A stretch of DNA of 38,326 bases, from contig NZ_JADPJH010000010.1 in assembly GCF_023073315.1 (NCBI RefSeq), positions 296,107 to 334,432 of the forward strand, written 5' to 3'. Both the position numbers and the translations under genes were made by a program. This stretch comes from Bradyrhizobium sp. 1 (lineage in GTDB: Bacteria > Pseudomonadota > Alphaproteobacteria > Rhizobiales > Xanthobacteraceae). Position 1 is the first letter of the stretch, and each line of letters opens with the position of its first letter. Shown here one piece after another: positions 1 to 8,021 of this stretch. The notes under the pieces were generated by a model, which saw nothing but the letters and a program-made list of their open reading frames with translations, was not told the origin of the DNA and searched no databases.

Positions 1-23
1 TATCGGCATCGTCGAATGCAATT

Positions 24-49
24 GGTGGGCACGCTACGCTTTGCCCACC
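24..49. repeat. Inverted repeat of the GTAGGGTGGG family downstream of the histidine kinase gene
   Basis: GGTGGGCA (24-31) pairs with TGCCCACC (42-49) across a 10-base loop and is followed by CTACGG. The same core (GTAGGGTGGGCAAAG and its complement) recurs at 29021-29111 and, in a variant form, at 14734-14850. It lies 22 bases beyond the kinase stop codon and could act as its terminator. The element may extend left of the window. Confidence 0.7.
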
Positions 50-70
50 CTACGGCAGCGTCGATTGCAG

Positions 71-2296
71 CTACACCGCCGGATGCCGCGACGCCGCCAG
101 CCCTGCAAGCGCCTCTTCCAGCTTGTCGCGATCGAGCGGCTTGATCAGGAACCCGTTCATGCCCGCTTCGAAGCAGGCGTAGCGATCCTCCACCAGCGTA
201 TTGGCGGTGAGCGCCAGGATCGGCGTGTGGTGGCCGCCGGTGGCCGCCTCATGCGCGCGGATGCGTTTTGTTGCCTCGATGCCATCGAGTTGCGGCATCT
301 GGATGTCCATCAGCACGAGATCATAGGGCGTGCCGGCCAATGACGCAGCGAGCCAGGATTCCAGCGCGGCCTCGCCATGGACGGCGATGACGACGCGGTG
401 GCCGAGCTTCGTCAGCAGGGAGCGCATCAACAGCGCGTTGATCTCGTTGTCTTCGGCAACGAGGACCGACAGGCCTTTCGTCGTCGCCGCGCTGGCGGAG
501 TCAGCCGGCGGCTCAGGTGCGAGATCGGGCGAGGCAATTTCAGGCGTCAGCGCGAGGCGTGCGGCGAGCGAGGCCGTGCGCAGCGGCTTCACCAGAAAGC
601 CGGTGAAGGCCGGCGAGAGCTTTTCGTGGCGCGAGCTCGACGTCAGCAGCACCAGCCGTTGTAATGCATGCGCGCGGGACACGTCGCCCAGATGATCGGC
701 AATTGCAGGACCGATCGTGCGGTCGATCAGCACCGCGTGCCATGAGCGCTCCGGCAGCAGCGCTTCGGCCACGGTGACATCAGTCACCAGACAGGTCTGA
801 CTGCCCCAGCGCTCGAGCCGCCGCGCGATCAGCGAGGCCTCGATGCCCTCGGCGATCAGCAGGATCGACTTGCCCGAGAGGTCAGGACTCGGGAATGCGG
901 TCTGGCCTCCTCCTGCTTGCGATGGCGCGAGCGGCACGGCGACCTCGAAGGTCGCGCCCTTGCCCGGCTCGCTCGTGAGCGTGATGCGGCCGCCCATGCG
1001 CTTGACGATGCGCTCGCTGATGGCGAGCCCAAGCCCGGTGCCGCCATAGGTGCGGGCGACGCGCTCGTCGGCCTGCTCGAATTCGCGGAAGATGCGCTGC
1101 TGCGCCTCGGGCGCGATGCCGATGCCGGTGTCGCGGACGAGAAAGCTGATCTCGTTCGGCCAGATCCCGGGCTCGACGATCAGCGCGACGCCCCCGCTCG
1201 CGGTGAACTTGATGGCGTTGCCGGCGAGGTTGAGTAGCACCTGGCGCAGCCGCGCGGCATCGCCGACGACCTCCAGCGGCAGCCGCTCGTCGACATAGGC
1301 GGCGATTTCAAGCTGCTTCGCTTGCGCGCGCGGCGCCAGCAGCTCGGTGATTTCCTCGATCAGTGTGGAGAGTGCGAAGGGACGCTGCTCGAGATCGAGC
1401 TTGCCGGCCTCGATCTTGGAATAGTCGAGCAGCTCCTCGATCAACGCCATCAGCGCCTCGCCGGAGGTTTTCACAGCGCGGGCGTAGGTGGCCTGCTCCG
1501 GTGTCACCGTGGTGTCGAGCAGGAGGCCGCCCATGCCGATGATGCCGTTCAGTGGCGTGCGGATCTCGTGCGAGGCCATCGCGAGGAAACGCGATTTGGC
1601 GCGGTTGGCGGCGTCGGCCTGATCGCGTGCGTCGGACAGCGCGCGCTCGGTCTCGGTGCGGTCGGTGACGTCGCGGCCGACGCTCTGCAATTCGGCGGGC
1701 TGGCCGGCGTCGAGGCGGACATAGCCCTCGCGCCAGGCGATCCAGCGCGCGCCGAGCGGGGTGGTGATCCTCTGGTCGTGAATGCGCGTGCCGTTGCTCT
1801 CGCGGGCGCTGTCGCCCTGTTCCAGCACGTCGAAGTCAAAACGCGTGCCGACCAGCGTACCACGGTCCTGGCCGGCGAGCGCGCAATAGGCGTCATTGGC
1901 GAAGGTGATGCGGCCCTGATGATCGCGCAGCACGATCAGATCGCCCTGCTGTTCGAACAGGCTGCGGGCGCGTTCCTCGGCTTCCTTCAGCTCCCAATTG
2001 CGATCGATCAGCGCCTCGTTGTGCGCAGCGAGCGCGCGCATCCGCTTGTTGACGAAGCGCAGCCGCATGCTGAGCGTGGCAAGGCCGAGGCAGGCGAGTG
2101 CGAACAGGAAGCTCGCGCCAATCGCAAAGGTGTTGGGGTCGTAGCCGGAATTCTCGGAGCGGCTGCCGGAGACGAAACCATAGGCGCCGCCAAACGTCGC
2201 CGAGAAGATCATGAAGGAGCGGATCGCGAAGGCAATCTTGGGATACTGCCGCCTGAAGCGGCGCATGCGCACCTTGATCCGGAACGTCCGATCCAT
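71..2296 (-). CDS. Hybrid sensor histidine kinase with PAS, kinase core, degenerate receiver and C-terminal receiver
   Basis: This is a membrane-bound hybrid histidine kinase of about 741 aa; signal and partner are unknown. Two hydrophobic segments (about residues 24-43 and 58-76) flank a short loop. A PAS domain follows (about 105-215), then HisKA with the H-box SHEIRTPLNG (His about 243) and an ATPase domain with N-box NLAGNAIKF and G-boxes DTGIGIA and GGTGLGL. A first receiver-like domain (about 475-585) keeps an Asp in LIDRT and a Lys in VKPL but lacks the usual acidic pair. The final receiver is complete: AEDNE, Asp about 664 in LMDIQMP, Thr about 697, Lys about 719. I chose ATG at 2296, with GAGG nine bases upstream; an in-frame GTG at 2302 is possible. 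No response-regulator gene is adjacent, so phosphoryl output probably goes to a partner encoded elsewhere. Confidence 0.93.
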   Translation of the reverse strand: MDRTFRIKVRMRRFRRQYPKIAFAIRSFMIFSATFGGAYGFVSGSRSENSGYDPNTFAIGASFLFALACLGLATLSMRLRFVNKRMRALAAHNEALIDRNWELKEAEERARSLFEQQGDLIVLRDHQGRITFANDAYCALAGQDRGTLVGTRFDFDVLEQGDSARESNGTRIHDQRITTPLGARWIAWREGYVRLDAGQPAELQSVGRDVTDRTETERALSDARDQADAANRAKSRFLAMASHEIRTPLNGIIGMGGLLLDTTVTPEQATYARAVKTSGEALMALIEELLDYSKIEAGKLDLEQRPFALSTLIEEITELLAPRAQAKQLEIAAYVDERLPLEVVGDAARLRQVLLNLAGNAIKFTASGGVALIVEPGIWPNEISFLVRDTGIGIAPEAQQRIFREFEQADERVARTYGGTGLGLAISERIVKRMGGRITLTSEPGKGATFEVAVPLAPSQAGGGQTAFPSPDLSGKSILLIAEGIEASLIARRLERWGSQTCLVTDVTVAEALLPERSWHAVLIDRTIGPAIADHLGDVSRAHALQRLVLLTSSSRHEKLSPAFTGFLVKPLRTASLAARLALTPEIASPDLAPEPPADSASAATTKGLSVLVAEDNEINALLMRSLLTKLGHRVVIAVHGEAALESWLAASLAGTPYDLVLMDIQMPQLDGIEATKRIRAHEAATGGHHTPILALTANTLVEDRYACFEAGMNGFLIKPLDRDKLEEALAGLAASRHPAV

Positions 2297-2402
2297 CGTC
2301 ACCGACCTCGACTCTTGTCCGAAACCCCACCGCCGCCGCGTGCGACGATGTCTCGCCGACCTTGCGATCCGCTTGAGGCTTTGGGGCGGCCTCCAAACAA
2401 GG

Positions 2403-2418
2403 CTAACGAGGTGTTAAC
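2403..2418 (-). promoter_or_regulatory. Possible CtrA-like box upstream of the histidine kinase gene
   Basis: On the minus strand this reads GTTAACACCTCGTTAG, which is TTAA-N7-TTAG, a 7 of 8 match to the alphaproteobacterial CtrA consensus TTAA-N7-TTAA. It lies about 107-120 bases upstream of the kinase start. The same TTAA-N7-TTAG form is found before tadD at 5032-5046. The overlapping GAGGTGTTAACGCCTC (about 2409-2424) is also a partial palindrome at the end of the upstream gene, so a terminator role is an alternative. Confidence 0.35.
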
Positions 2419-2421
2419 GCC

Positions 2422-2895
2422 TCAAAGCGAGGCGGCTTGCAGCGGGAGCGGGCGTTGGCCGCCATGGGCGCCGACGATCAAGGCTGCCGCCTCGCGCTGC
2501 GAGAACGTCTTGGAGCGCACATAGATGCGGTAATCGGCCGGACCGTCGGTGGAGAGATAGATCACCGGGCCGCCGTCGACCGGTTGCGCGGCAATCGTGA
2601 TGAGGCGTGTCGCCGGATTGGTCTGACAGGAGTCCGTCTCGGAACCGAGGCCGTCGTCCACCACCGCGAAGTCCGCTTCGTCCGCGTCGTCGGTGATCCG
2701 GACCCGCACCGTGGCCCGCGATGGATCGTCGGTGAAGGCGACATGGATTCCGGCGGTCCAGAACAGGGTCGTCAGCTCGACCGAGGTGTCGCCGAGCGCG
2801 ATGCAGGGATGTGAGACCGATCCGATCTCGCTGCGGGCGAACACCGCGGCTGCCAACAGCGGAACAACCGAGGCCAGGATCTTGAAACGCAACAT
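2422..2895 (-). CDS. Small exported protein of unknown function
   Basis: I do not recognise the family. The 157-aa product begins with a short basic residue run and a hydrophobic stretch (LASVVPLLAAAVFA) typical of a Sec signal peptide with cleavage near residue 20-22. Two cysteines remain in the mature part (in SHPCIAL and TDSCQTN) and could form a disulfide. The mature chain is acidic in the middle (ITDDADEADFAVVDDGLGSETD) and ends QREAAALIVGAHGG. The start is ATG at 2895. It is followed on the same strand, about 125 bases later, by the histidine kinase gene. A periplasmic sensor partner for that kinase is possible but is only a guess from proximity. Confidence 0.72.
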   Translation of the reverse strand: MLRFKILASVVPLLAAAVFARSEIGSVSHPCIALGDTSVELTTLFWTAGIHVAFTDDPSRATVRVRITDDADEADFAVVDDGLGSETDSCQTNPATRLITIAAQPVDGGPVIYLSTDGPADYRIYVRSKTFSQREAAALIVGAHGGQRPLPLQAASL

Positions 2896-3002
2896 GACAC
2901 GCTACTCGCCAGGCCCTGTGTGAAACTCGCACGGAACTCTTTGGGCCATGGTTTGCAGAGCGTAAAGGAAAGTCGTTACCGCCGGGTTGATGCGCGGAAT
3001 GA

Positions 3003-4541
3003 TCAGGCCAGCTGGCGCACATCCTCCGCGAGTGCGCGGTAGGACAGCGCTTCGGCGAGATGCAGCCGGCCGATCTTGTCGGCACCGTCGAGGTCGGCGA
3101 GCGTGCGCGCCACCCGCAGCACGCGGTGATAGCCGCGCGCCGACAGCCGCATCGTTTCGGCGGCATCGCGCAGCAGCTTTTGGCCTTGCGCGTCGGGTTT
3201 CGCGATCTCCTCCAGCACGGAGGCGGGCGCCTCGGCATTGGTGCGGATTTTGGGCATCCCGGCATCCGCGTAACGCACAAGCTGGATGTCGCGTGCTGCG
3301 GCGACACGTGCGGCCACTTCGGCGGAGCCCTCTGCCGGCGGCGGCAGGATCAGATCGGCTGCGGTGACTGCCGGCACCTCGATGCGCAAATCGATGCGAT
3401 CCATCAAGGGGCCCGAGATGCGCGCCTGGTAATCGCCGGTGCAGCGATCGATGCGGCCGCGCTTGCAGGCATAGCCGGGCTCGAACGCATTGCCGCAGCG
3501 GCAGGGATTCATCGCAGCGACCAGCATGAAGCGCGCCGGATAAGTCACGCGGTGATTGGCGCGCGACACGGCGACCTCGCCGTTCTCAAGCGGCTGGCGC
3601 AGCGAATCCAGCACGCGCGGATCGAACTCCGGCAGCTCGTCGAGGAACAGCACGCCCTGATGCGCAAGCGAGATCTCGCCGGGCTTTGCCCGCATGCCGC
3701 CACCGGTGAGTGCGGCCATGCTGGCGGAATGATGCGGCGAGCGGAACGGCCGCTGCGCCGTCAGCGCGCCGCCTTTGATCTCGCCCGCGACGGACGCGAT
3801 CATCGAAACTTCGAGCAATTCGCCCGGCGACAGCGGCGGCAGGATCGAGGGCAGGCGCGCGGCCAGCATCGACTTGCCGGCGCCGGGGGCACCGATCATC
3901 AGGAGATGATGTCCGCCGGCCGCGGCAATCTCCAGCGCGCGCTTGGCACTCTCCTGGCCCTTGATGTCGCGCAGGTCGAGCAGCGAGGCTGTGGCTTCAT
4001 GCACTTTCGGCGTGGGCCGCGACAGCACTTGCGTGCCCTTGAAGTGGTTGGCGATCTGGATCAGCGAGTGTGCGGCAATGATCTGGATGTCGGGGCTCGC
4101 CCATGCCGCTTCGGAGCCGCAAGACGCCGGACAGATCAATCCTTCCTCGCGGACATTGGCGCCGATCGCAGCGGGCAGAACGCCGGCGACCGGTGCGATC
4201 GATCCGTCGAGGCCGAGCTCGCCGAGCACGGTAAAGCCGGTCAGCGCATCCGGCGGTATCGCGCCGATCGCCGCCATCAGGCCGAGCGCAATCGGAAGGT
4301 CGTAATGGCTGCCTTCCTTGGGCAGATCGGCGGGCGCCAGATTGACGATAATCCGCCGCGCCGGCAGTGCGAGCCCTGAGGCAATCAGCGCCGAGCGCAC
4401 GCGTTCGCGCGCCTCCGACACCGCCTTGTCAGGCAGGCCGACAATGGCAAAGGCCGGCAAGCCCGGCGCGACCTGCACCTGCACGTCGACCGCGCGGGCC
4501 TCGATCCCCTCAAAGGCGACGGTGGAAACCCGTTGAACCAT
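3003..4541 (-). CDS. YifB/ComM family Mg-chelatase-like AAA+ ATPase
   Basis: This 512-aa protein has the YifB/ComM layout. An N-terminal Lon-protease-like fold (VDVQVQVAPGLPAFAIVGLPDKAVSEARERVRSAL) is followed by an Mg-chelatase-type AAA+ module with Walker A GAPGAGKS (about 217-224) and Walker B LFLDELPEF. A cysteine cluster characteristic of the family (NPCRCG and YACKRGRIDRC) and a C-terminal lid domain come after. ComM homologues act as branch-migration helicases during natural transformation in some bacteria; the role in rhizobia is not established. I set the start at the ATG at 4541 (MVQRVSTVAFEG) because homologues begin there; a longer in-frame extension to 4634 is unsupported. It is divergent from the PilZ gene. 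Confidence 0.93.
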   Translation of the reverse strand: MVQRVSTVAFEGIEARAVDVQVQVAPGLPAFAIVGLPDKAVSEARERVRSALIASGLALPARRIIVNLAPADLPKEGSHYDLPIALGLMAAIGAIPPDALTGFTVLGELGLDGSIAPVAGVLPAAIGANVREEGLICPASCGSEAAWASPDIQIIAAHSLIQIANHFKGTQVLSRPTPKVHEATASLLDLRDIKGQESAKRALEIAAAGGHHLLMIGAPGAGKSMLAARLPSILPPLSPGELLEVSMIASVAGEIKGGALTAQRPFRSPHHSASMAALTGGGMRAKPGEISLAHQGVLFLDELPEFDPRVLDSLRQPLENGEVAVSRANHRVTYPARFMLVAAMNPCRCGNAFEPGYACKRGRIDRCTGDYQARISGPLMDRIDLRIEVPAVTAADLILPPPAEGSAEVAARVAAARDIQLVRYADAGMPKIRTNAEAPASVLEEIAKPDAQGQKLLRDAAETMRLSARGYHRVLRVARTLADLDGADKIGRLHLAEALSYRALAEDVRQLA

Positions 4542-4766
4542 GCCCGAACCAGCCTGCCCCTTGGTACAATTAGGGGTAGCAGAGCGCGGCGCCCTCTGCA
4601 AGAACAATACAGGAACGATCCAAAGGCCGCCCAAGCCCTAACCAGTCGTAAACGCGCTCCCGACACTACGCTTCGAATGCGAGCGGCTCTCCTCAGCACA
4701 TCCCAACGAATGTTCGCTACCCCTAGGGTGCGGGATGGGCCGTGGTCTAACGGGTGAACAATTCAA

Positions 4767-5012
4767 ATGCTTGCAAATCGCCGCAGAAGCGAACGACGGG
4801 GATGCACCCGGCTTGCCAAGATTCATTTTGGCGCGGGCTCGCTGCCCAGGGACTGCACGATCACGGATATCTCGGATGGCGGCGTGAAGGTCGTGGCGGA
4901 GTTTCTGGAAGTGCCGCCGCAATTCACCATCATCTTTGCGCCCGATTATTCCCGCCAATGCCGCCTGCGCTGGCGCATCGGCTGCGAATTCGGTGCCGAA
5001 TTCACCGACTAA
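4767..5012 (+). CDS. Small PilZ-domain protein, predicted c-di-GMP binding
   Basis: This 81-aa product is little more than one PilZ domain. It has the basic N-terminal motif (RRRSERR, residues 5-11, fitting RxxxR) and the second motif DISDGG (fitting D/NxSxxG), the two loops that bind cyclic di-GMP in this family. The ending resembles the compact single-domain PilZ proteins that are numerous in Bradyrhizobium. It lies immediately upstream of the tadD-like gene on the same strand, 79 bases apart, so a link between c-di-GMP and pilus or surface behaviour is plausible but inferred. The ATG at 4767 was chosen because it places the RxxxR motif at the N terminus as is usual. Confidence 0.85.
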   Translation: MLANRRRSERRGCTRLAKIHFGAGSLPRDCTITDISDGGVKVVAEFLEVPPQFTIIFAPDYSRQCRLRWRIGCEFGAEFTD

Positions 5013-5031
5013 GGTCTCAAGGGCGACGTCC

Positions 5032-5052
5032 TTAACGGGACTTTAGCGTTAA
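5032..5052 (+). promoter_or_regulatory. Inverted repeat TTAACG-N9-CGTTAA containing a CtrA-like TTAA-N7-TTAG box
   Basis: TTAACG (5032-5037) and CGTTAA (5047-5052) are perfect inverted copies nine bases apart, 40-60 bases before the tadD start. Within it, TTAA-N7-TTAG (5032-5046) matches the CtrA consensus at 7 of 8 positions. CtrA is known to control pilus genes in Caulobacter; that it acts here is inference. Confidence 0.4.
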
Positions 5053-5063
5053 TCGGTAAGCAT

Positions 5064-5090
5064 CTCTGATCCGTCGCCGAGTGATCAGAG
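5064..5090 (+). promoter_or_regulatory. Hairpin directly before the tadD start codon
   Basis: CTCTGATC (5064-5071) and GATCAGAG (5083-5090) are perfect 8-base inverted repeats around an 11-base loop. The right arm ends one base before ATG 5092 and contains the only purine-rich stretch (AGAG) that could serve as ribosome binding site. If formed in the mRNA it would occlude initiation; alternatively it is a protein-binding operator. Confidence 0.5.
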
Positions 5091-5091
5091 T

Positions 5092-5868
5092 ATGTCCAAG
5101 CGTTCGTCCCTCGCCGCTCCCGCGACGAGATTCCTGCTTCCCGCGCTCCTGGTGCTCATGCTCGGTGGTTGCCAGACCATGAGCCTTGACGATGTGACCG
5201 GCGCGCTCGGCACCAAATCGGAAACGGCAGGCAAGGCCGACAGCAGGCCAGACCTGGATGGCCTGCGCGAGCGCTATCGCGCCAAGCCCAGCGATCCCGC
5301 CATCGCGCTCGAATACGGCAAGGCGCTACGCGACACCGGCCAACGCGGCCAGGCGGTCGCGGTGATGGAGCAGGCGGTGCTCGCCCATCCCAGCAACAAG
5401 GCGTTGCTCGCCGGCTACGGCCGCGCGCTCGCCGACAACGGTAATTTCCAGCAGGCCTTCGACGTGCTCAGCCGCGCGCATACGCCTGAGGATCCCGACT
5501 GGCGCATCCTGTCGGCGCAGGGCGCGGCACTCGATCAGCTCGGCCGCAACGAGGACGCGCAGCAATATTACGCCTCCGCGCTGAAGATCGTGCCTGACGA
5601 GCCGCAGGTCCTGTCCAATCTCGGCCTGTCCTATGTGCTCCAGAACAATCTGCCGCGGGCCGAGGAAACGATGCGCCGTGCCTATGAGCGCAATCCCAAC
5701 GATTCCCGCGTGCGCGGCAATCTTGCGCTGGTGGTGGGGCTGCAAGGAAAGCAGGCCGAGGCCGAGACCATCGTAAAGGGCGATCTGCCGCCCGATCAGG
5801 CCGCAGCCAAGGTCACCGCGTTGCGCCAGTTGCTGACGAAGAAGCAGCAGCAGCGGGCGGACAAATAG
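5092..5868 (+). CDS. tadD: TadD-like TPR lipoprotein of the Tad/Cpa pilus system
   Basis: The 258-aa product starts with a lipoprotein signal peptide (FLLPALLVLMLGGC, lipidated Cys about 27), so it should be anchored in a membrane facing the periplasm. The mature protein is a run of TPR-like helix pairs from about residue 50 to 235 (PAIALEYGKALRDTGQ, KALLAGYGRALADNGN, PQVLSNLGLSYVLQNN, SRVRGNLALVVGLQG). This matches TadD, the lipoprotein thought to assist secretin assembly in Tad systems. It is convergent with cpaE and separated from it by a dispersed palindromic repeat. Its start codon is preceded by an inverted repeat and a CtrA-like box. TPR proteins are hard to name alone; location next to cpaBCDE raises confidence. 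Confidence 0.85.
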   Translation: MSKRSSLAAPATRFLLPALLVLMLGGCQTMSLDDVTGALGTKSETAGKADSRPDLDGLRERYRAKPSDPAIALEYGKALRDTGQRGQAVAVMEQAVLAHPSNKALLAGYGRALADNGNFQQAFDVLSRAHTPEDPDWRILSAQGAALDQLGRNEDAQQYYASALKIVPDEPQVLSNLGLSYVLQNNLPRAEETMRRAYERNPNDSRVRGNLALVVGLQGKQAEAETIVKGDLPPDQAAAKVTALRQLLTKKQQQRADK

Positions 5869-5890
5869 TCCGCCCACTTTCTGGATTCTT

Positions 5891-5944
5891 TTTTGACGCG
5901 TTTTCTCGGCGCGAGCCGGTGTCCACTTCGCTCGAAAACGCTTT
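5891..5944. repeat. Dispersed palindromic repeat (GCGTTTTC...GAAAACGC family), copy 1
   Basis: GCGTTTTC (5898-5905) and GAAAACGC (5934-5941) bracket a GC-rich centre with GTGTCCACTTCGCTC. Nearly the same sequence occurs at 16008-16061, there inside the hemW reading frame. This copy lies between the 3' ends of tadD and cpaE and may terminate both. Confidence 0.85.
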
Positions 5945-5949
5945 GGTCC

Positions 5950-7239
5950 TCAAGACGCCTTGCGATGCGGAGCGGAGGGGCGACCCGACCGGCCCTTCAA
6001 TTTCTTCAGGAGCGGCCCGAGCAGCGAGCGCTTCGGCTTCTTGACCTCGCCGCGTCCGGCGAGGCGGTTCGCCATGTTCTGGAACAGCTCGGTGGTGCGG
6101 TGGCTCTTGGAGACCTCCGCGATCATCTGGCCGTTATTGGCGGCGGTCGAGAACAGTTTTGAATCGAACGGGATCACCGCGATCGGCTGGCTCTCCATGG
6201 TCTTGGCGAACGCCTTGACCTCGATCTCCGCCCGCTTGTGCATGCCGACCTGGTTGATGCAGTACAGTGGCGGCCGGTCGTTCGGCCGCGCTGCCTTCAG
6301 CACGTTCAGCATGTTCCGGGTATTGCGCAGATTCGCGAGATCGGGCTCGGCCACGATCACGATGTCGTCGGCATTGACCAGCGCGCGCCGCGTCCAGCCC
6401 GACCATTGATGGGGAATGTCGAGCACGATGCAGGGCGTGGTCATGCGCAGCGTGTCGAAGATCGCATCAAAAGCTTCGGCGCCGAAATCGTAGACGCGGT
6501 CAAGGGTGACAGGCGCCGCCAGCAGGCTGAGGCGCTCGGTGCATTTCGAGAGCAGGCGCTCCATCAGCGCCGTGTCGGGGCGGTCCTGCGATAGCACCGC
6601 GTTGGCGATGCCCTGCGCCGGATCCTGATTGTAGTCGAGGCCCGCGGTCCCGAAGGCGAGGTCGAGATCGATCACGACCGAATCGAGCGCGAGGTCGCGC
6701 GCGATGGTCCAGGCCAGATTATGCGCGACGGTGGATGCGCCGACGCCGCCCTTGGCGCCGACCACCGCGATGACGCGTCCGGTGATGATGGTCTCGGAGG
6801 CCGAGAACAGGCTGCTGATCGAGCGGACCACGTCGAGGGTTTCGACCGGCCCGACCACGTAGTCGTTGACGCCGCGGCGCACCAGCTCGCGATAGGGCGC
6901 GGTGTCGTTGGGATTACCGATCACGACCACGCGGGTGCCGGGATCGCAGACCCCGGCGAGATCGTCGAGGCCCTCGAGAATGTCGCGCGTGCCGTCGGAT
7001 TCGATCACGATGACGTTCGGCGTCGGCATCGTCTCATAGACTTCGATGGCCGCGGCGAGGCCGCCGCTTCTGGCGGTGAGATGCGCCTTGGCGAGACGGC
7101 GATCCTGCCCGGCCGCGGTCACCGCGGCGAGCGTCTGGTCGGTCTCGCAAAATGCCTGCACGGAGATGCGAGGAACCGGTGCGATGTGGTCCTCGGGGTG
7201 ATGCGGATCGTCCGCTTCTTCGTCGTTCACACTTGTCAT
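5950..7239 (-). CDS. cpaE: CpaE/TadZ, ParA-like localisation ATPase of the Tad pilus
   Basis: The 429-aa protein has an N-terminal atypical receiver-like domain (about 20-150: NVIVIESDG, RVVVIGNPND, GVNDYVVGPVE). A ParA/MinD-type ATPase domain follows, with the deviant Walker A GAKGGVGAST (about 161-170), Walker A' VIDLDLAFG and a switch region near VLDIPHQWSG. CpaE/TadZ proteins position the Tad pilus machine at the pole and bind the inner membrane. I used the ATG at 7239, which overlaps the cpaD stop codon in an ATGA arrangement, a sign of translational coupling; an open frame continues upstream but antisense-free coding there belongs to cpaD. The C terminus is rich in Lys and Arg (KKPKRSLLGPLLKKLKGR), which could be a membrane-associating amphipathic tail. 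Confidence 0.93.
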   Translation of the reverse strand: MTSVNDEEADDPHHPEDHIAPVPRISVQAFCETDQTLAAVTAAGQDRRLAKAHLTARSGGLAAAIEVYETMPTPNVIVIESDGTRDILEGLDDLAGVCDPGTRVVVIGNPNDTAPYRELVRRGVNDYVVGPVETLDVVRSISSLFSASETIITGRVIAVVGAKGGVGASTVAHNLAWTIARDLALDSVVIDLDLAFGTAGLDYNQDPAQGIANAVLSQDRPDTALMERLLSKCTERLSLLAAPVTLDRVYDFGAEAFDAIFDTLRMTTPCIVLDIPHQWSGWTRRALVNADDIVIVAEPDLANLRNTRNMLNVLKAARPNDRPPLYCINQVGMHKRAEIEVKAFAKTMESQPIAVIPFDSKLFSTAANNGQMIAEVSKSHRTTELFQNMANRLAGRGEVKKPKRSLLGPLLKKLKGRSGRPSAPHRKAS

Positions 7240-7970
7240 TTGCCTGTGTCGCTGAGTTTGGCCTTCTCGGCGTCGGGACTGGGGGTCGAGATCGGGGTGC
7301 CCTTGCGATAGCGGTCGAAGGCGATGTCGCGCCGAGCTGTATAGACCGGCGTTTCCGCACGCGGCTGCTCGAGGTCGGCGGGATTGTCGATCATCGCCGC
7401 GAGATTGCGCTGGGTGGCGCAGCCAAGATTGAAGTACGGCCGGTTCTCGTTGTAGCCGGGGTCGAGGATGGACGGACCGACGTCTTCCGGCCACAGCCCG
7501 CAGGGGCCGGCGACCGCGGCGATCCGGGAATAGCCCAGGCGAATGGTGGGCAGCAGTCCGGGATCCTCGGGACGATAGGGATGCTGGACGATGGCGCGCG
7601 ACGGCACGCCGCCGGACGCGAGCACCGAACGGATCTCCTGATAGGTGGCGGCCGCGGCGCGCGAATTCGAGGAGTCGATTGGCACGTCGACGACGACGGA
7701 GCCGGTGCCTTCGCGCACCCAGTCCCGGGCGATGCCCTCGACGTCCGCGTGCTGCGCGGACGAGAGGCCGCCGCGCGCCTTGCCGACGAAGATCACGATC
7801 GACTTCTTGGCTTCCTGCACCGCGATCGGATGACGCTGGCGATAGTCGGTCGGCACCGTCTGGGTGACGATCTCGCCGGTGGTGTTGCACGCGCCCAGCA
7901 TGACGGAGAGCCCCGTCAACGCCAGCGCGACGCTTAAATTGCGACGTCGATCGGCTGTCGTGTTCGTCAT
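7236..7970 (-). CDS. cpaD: CpaD, outer-membrane-associated lipoprotein of the Tad pilus
   Basis: This 244-aa protein carries a lipoprotein signal peptide (RRRNLSVALALTGLSVMLGAC, Cys about 28). The family's features are visible: DYRQRHPIAVQEAKKSIVIFVG near residue 45, a central GLSSAQHADVEGIARDW stretch, a GPCGLWPEDVG motif and NLGCATQRNLAAMIDNPADLEQPR near the C terminus. CpaD/RcpB-type proteins assist the secretin in the outer membrane. The gene is third in a cpaB-cpaC-cpaD-cpaE operon, 51 bases after cpaC, and its TGA overlaps the cpaE ATG. The start is ATG at 7970. The two conserved cysteines (in GPCG and LGCA) may be disulfide-bonded. Confidence 0.94.
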   Translation of the reverse strand: MTNTTADRRRNLSVALALTGLSVMLGACNTTGEIVTQTVPTDYRQRHPIAVQEAKKSIVIFVGKARGGLSSAQHADVEGIARDWVREGTGSVVVDVPIDSSNSRAAAATYQEIRSVLASGGVPSRAIVQHPYRPEDPGLLPTIRLGYSRIAAVAGPCGLWPEDVGPSILDPGYNENRPYFNLGCATQRNLAAMIDNPADLEQPRAETPVYTARRDIAFDRYRKGTPISTPSPDAEKAKLSDTGK

Positions 7971-8021
7971 CGCTTGATCCCCTCTTGCCCCATGTCCTGC
8001 CCGGTCCCCAAACCGTCCGCC

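Noticed and set aside
1322..2524. 400-aa open frame antisense to the histidine kinase
   Set aside because: Composition is that of a shadow frame (long Ala/Gly/Arg/Asp stretches) and the kinase motifs on the other strand are complete.
3060..4379. 439-aa open frame antisense to the YifB-like gene
   Set aside because: Shadow frame; the ATPase gene on the minus strand explains the region.
7240..7890. Extended N terminus of CpaE
   Set aside because: The frame is open upstream of 7239 but overlaps cpaD entirely; homologues begin at the MTSVND start, which forms the ATGA junction.
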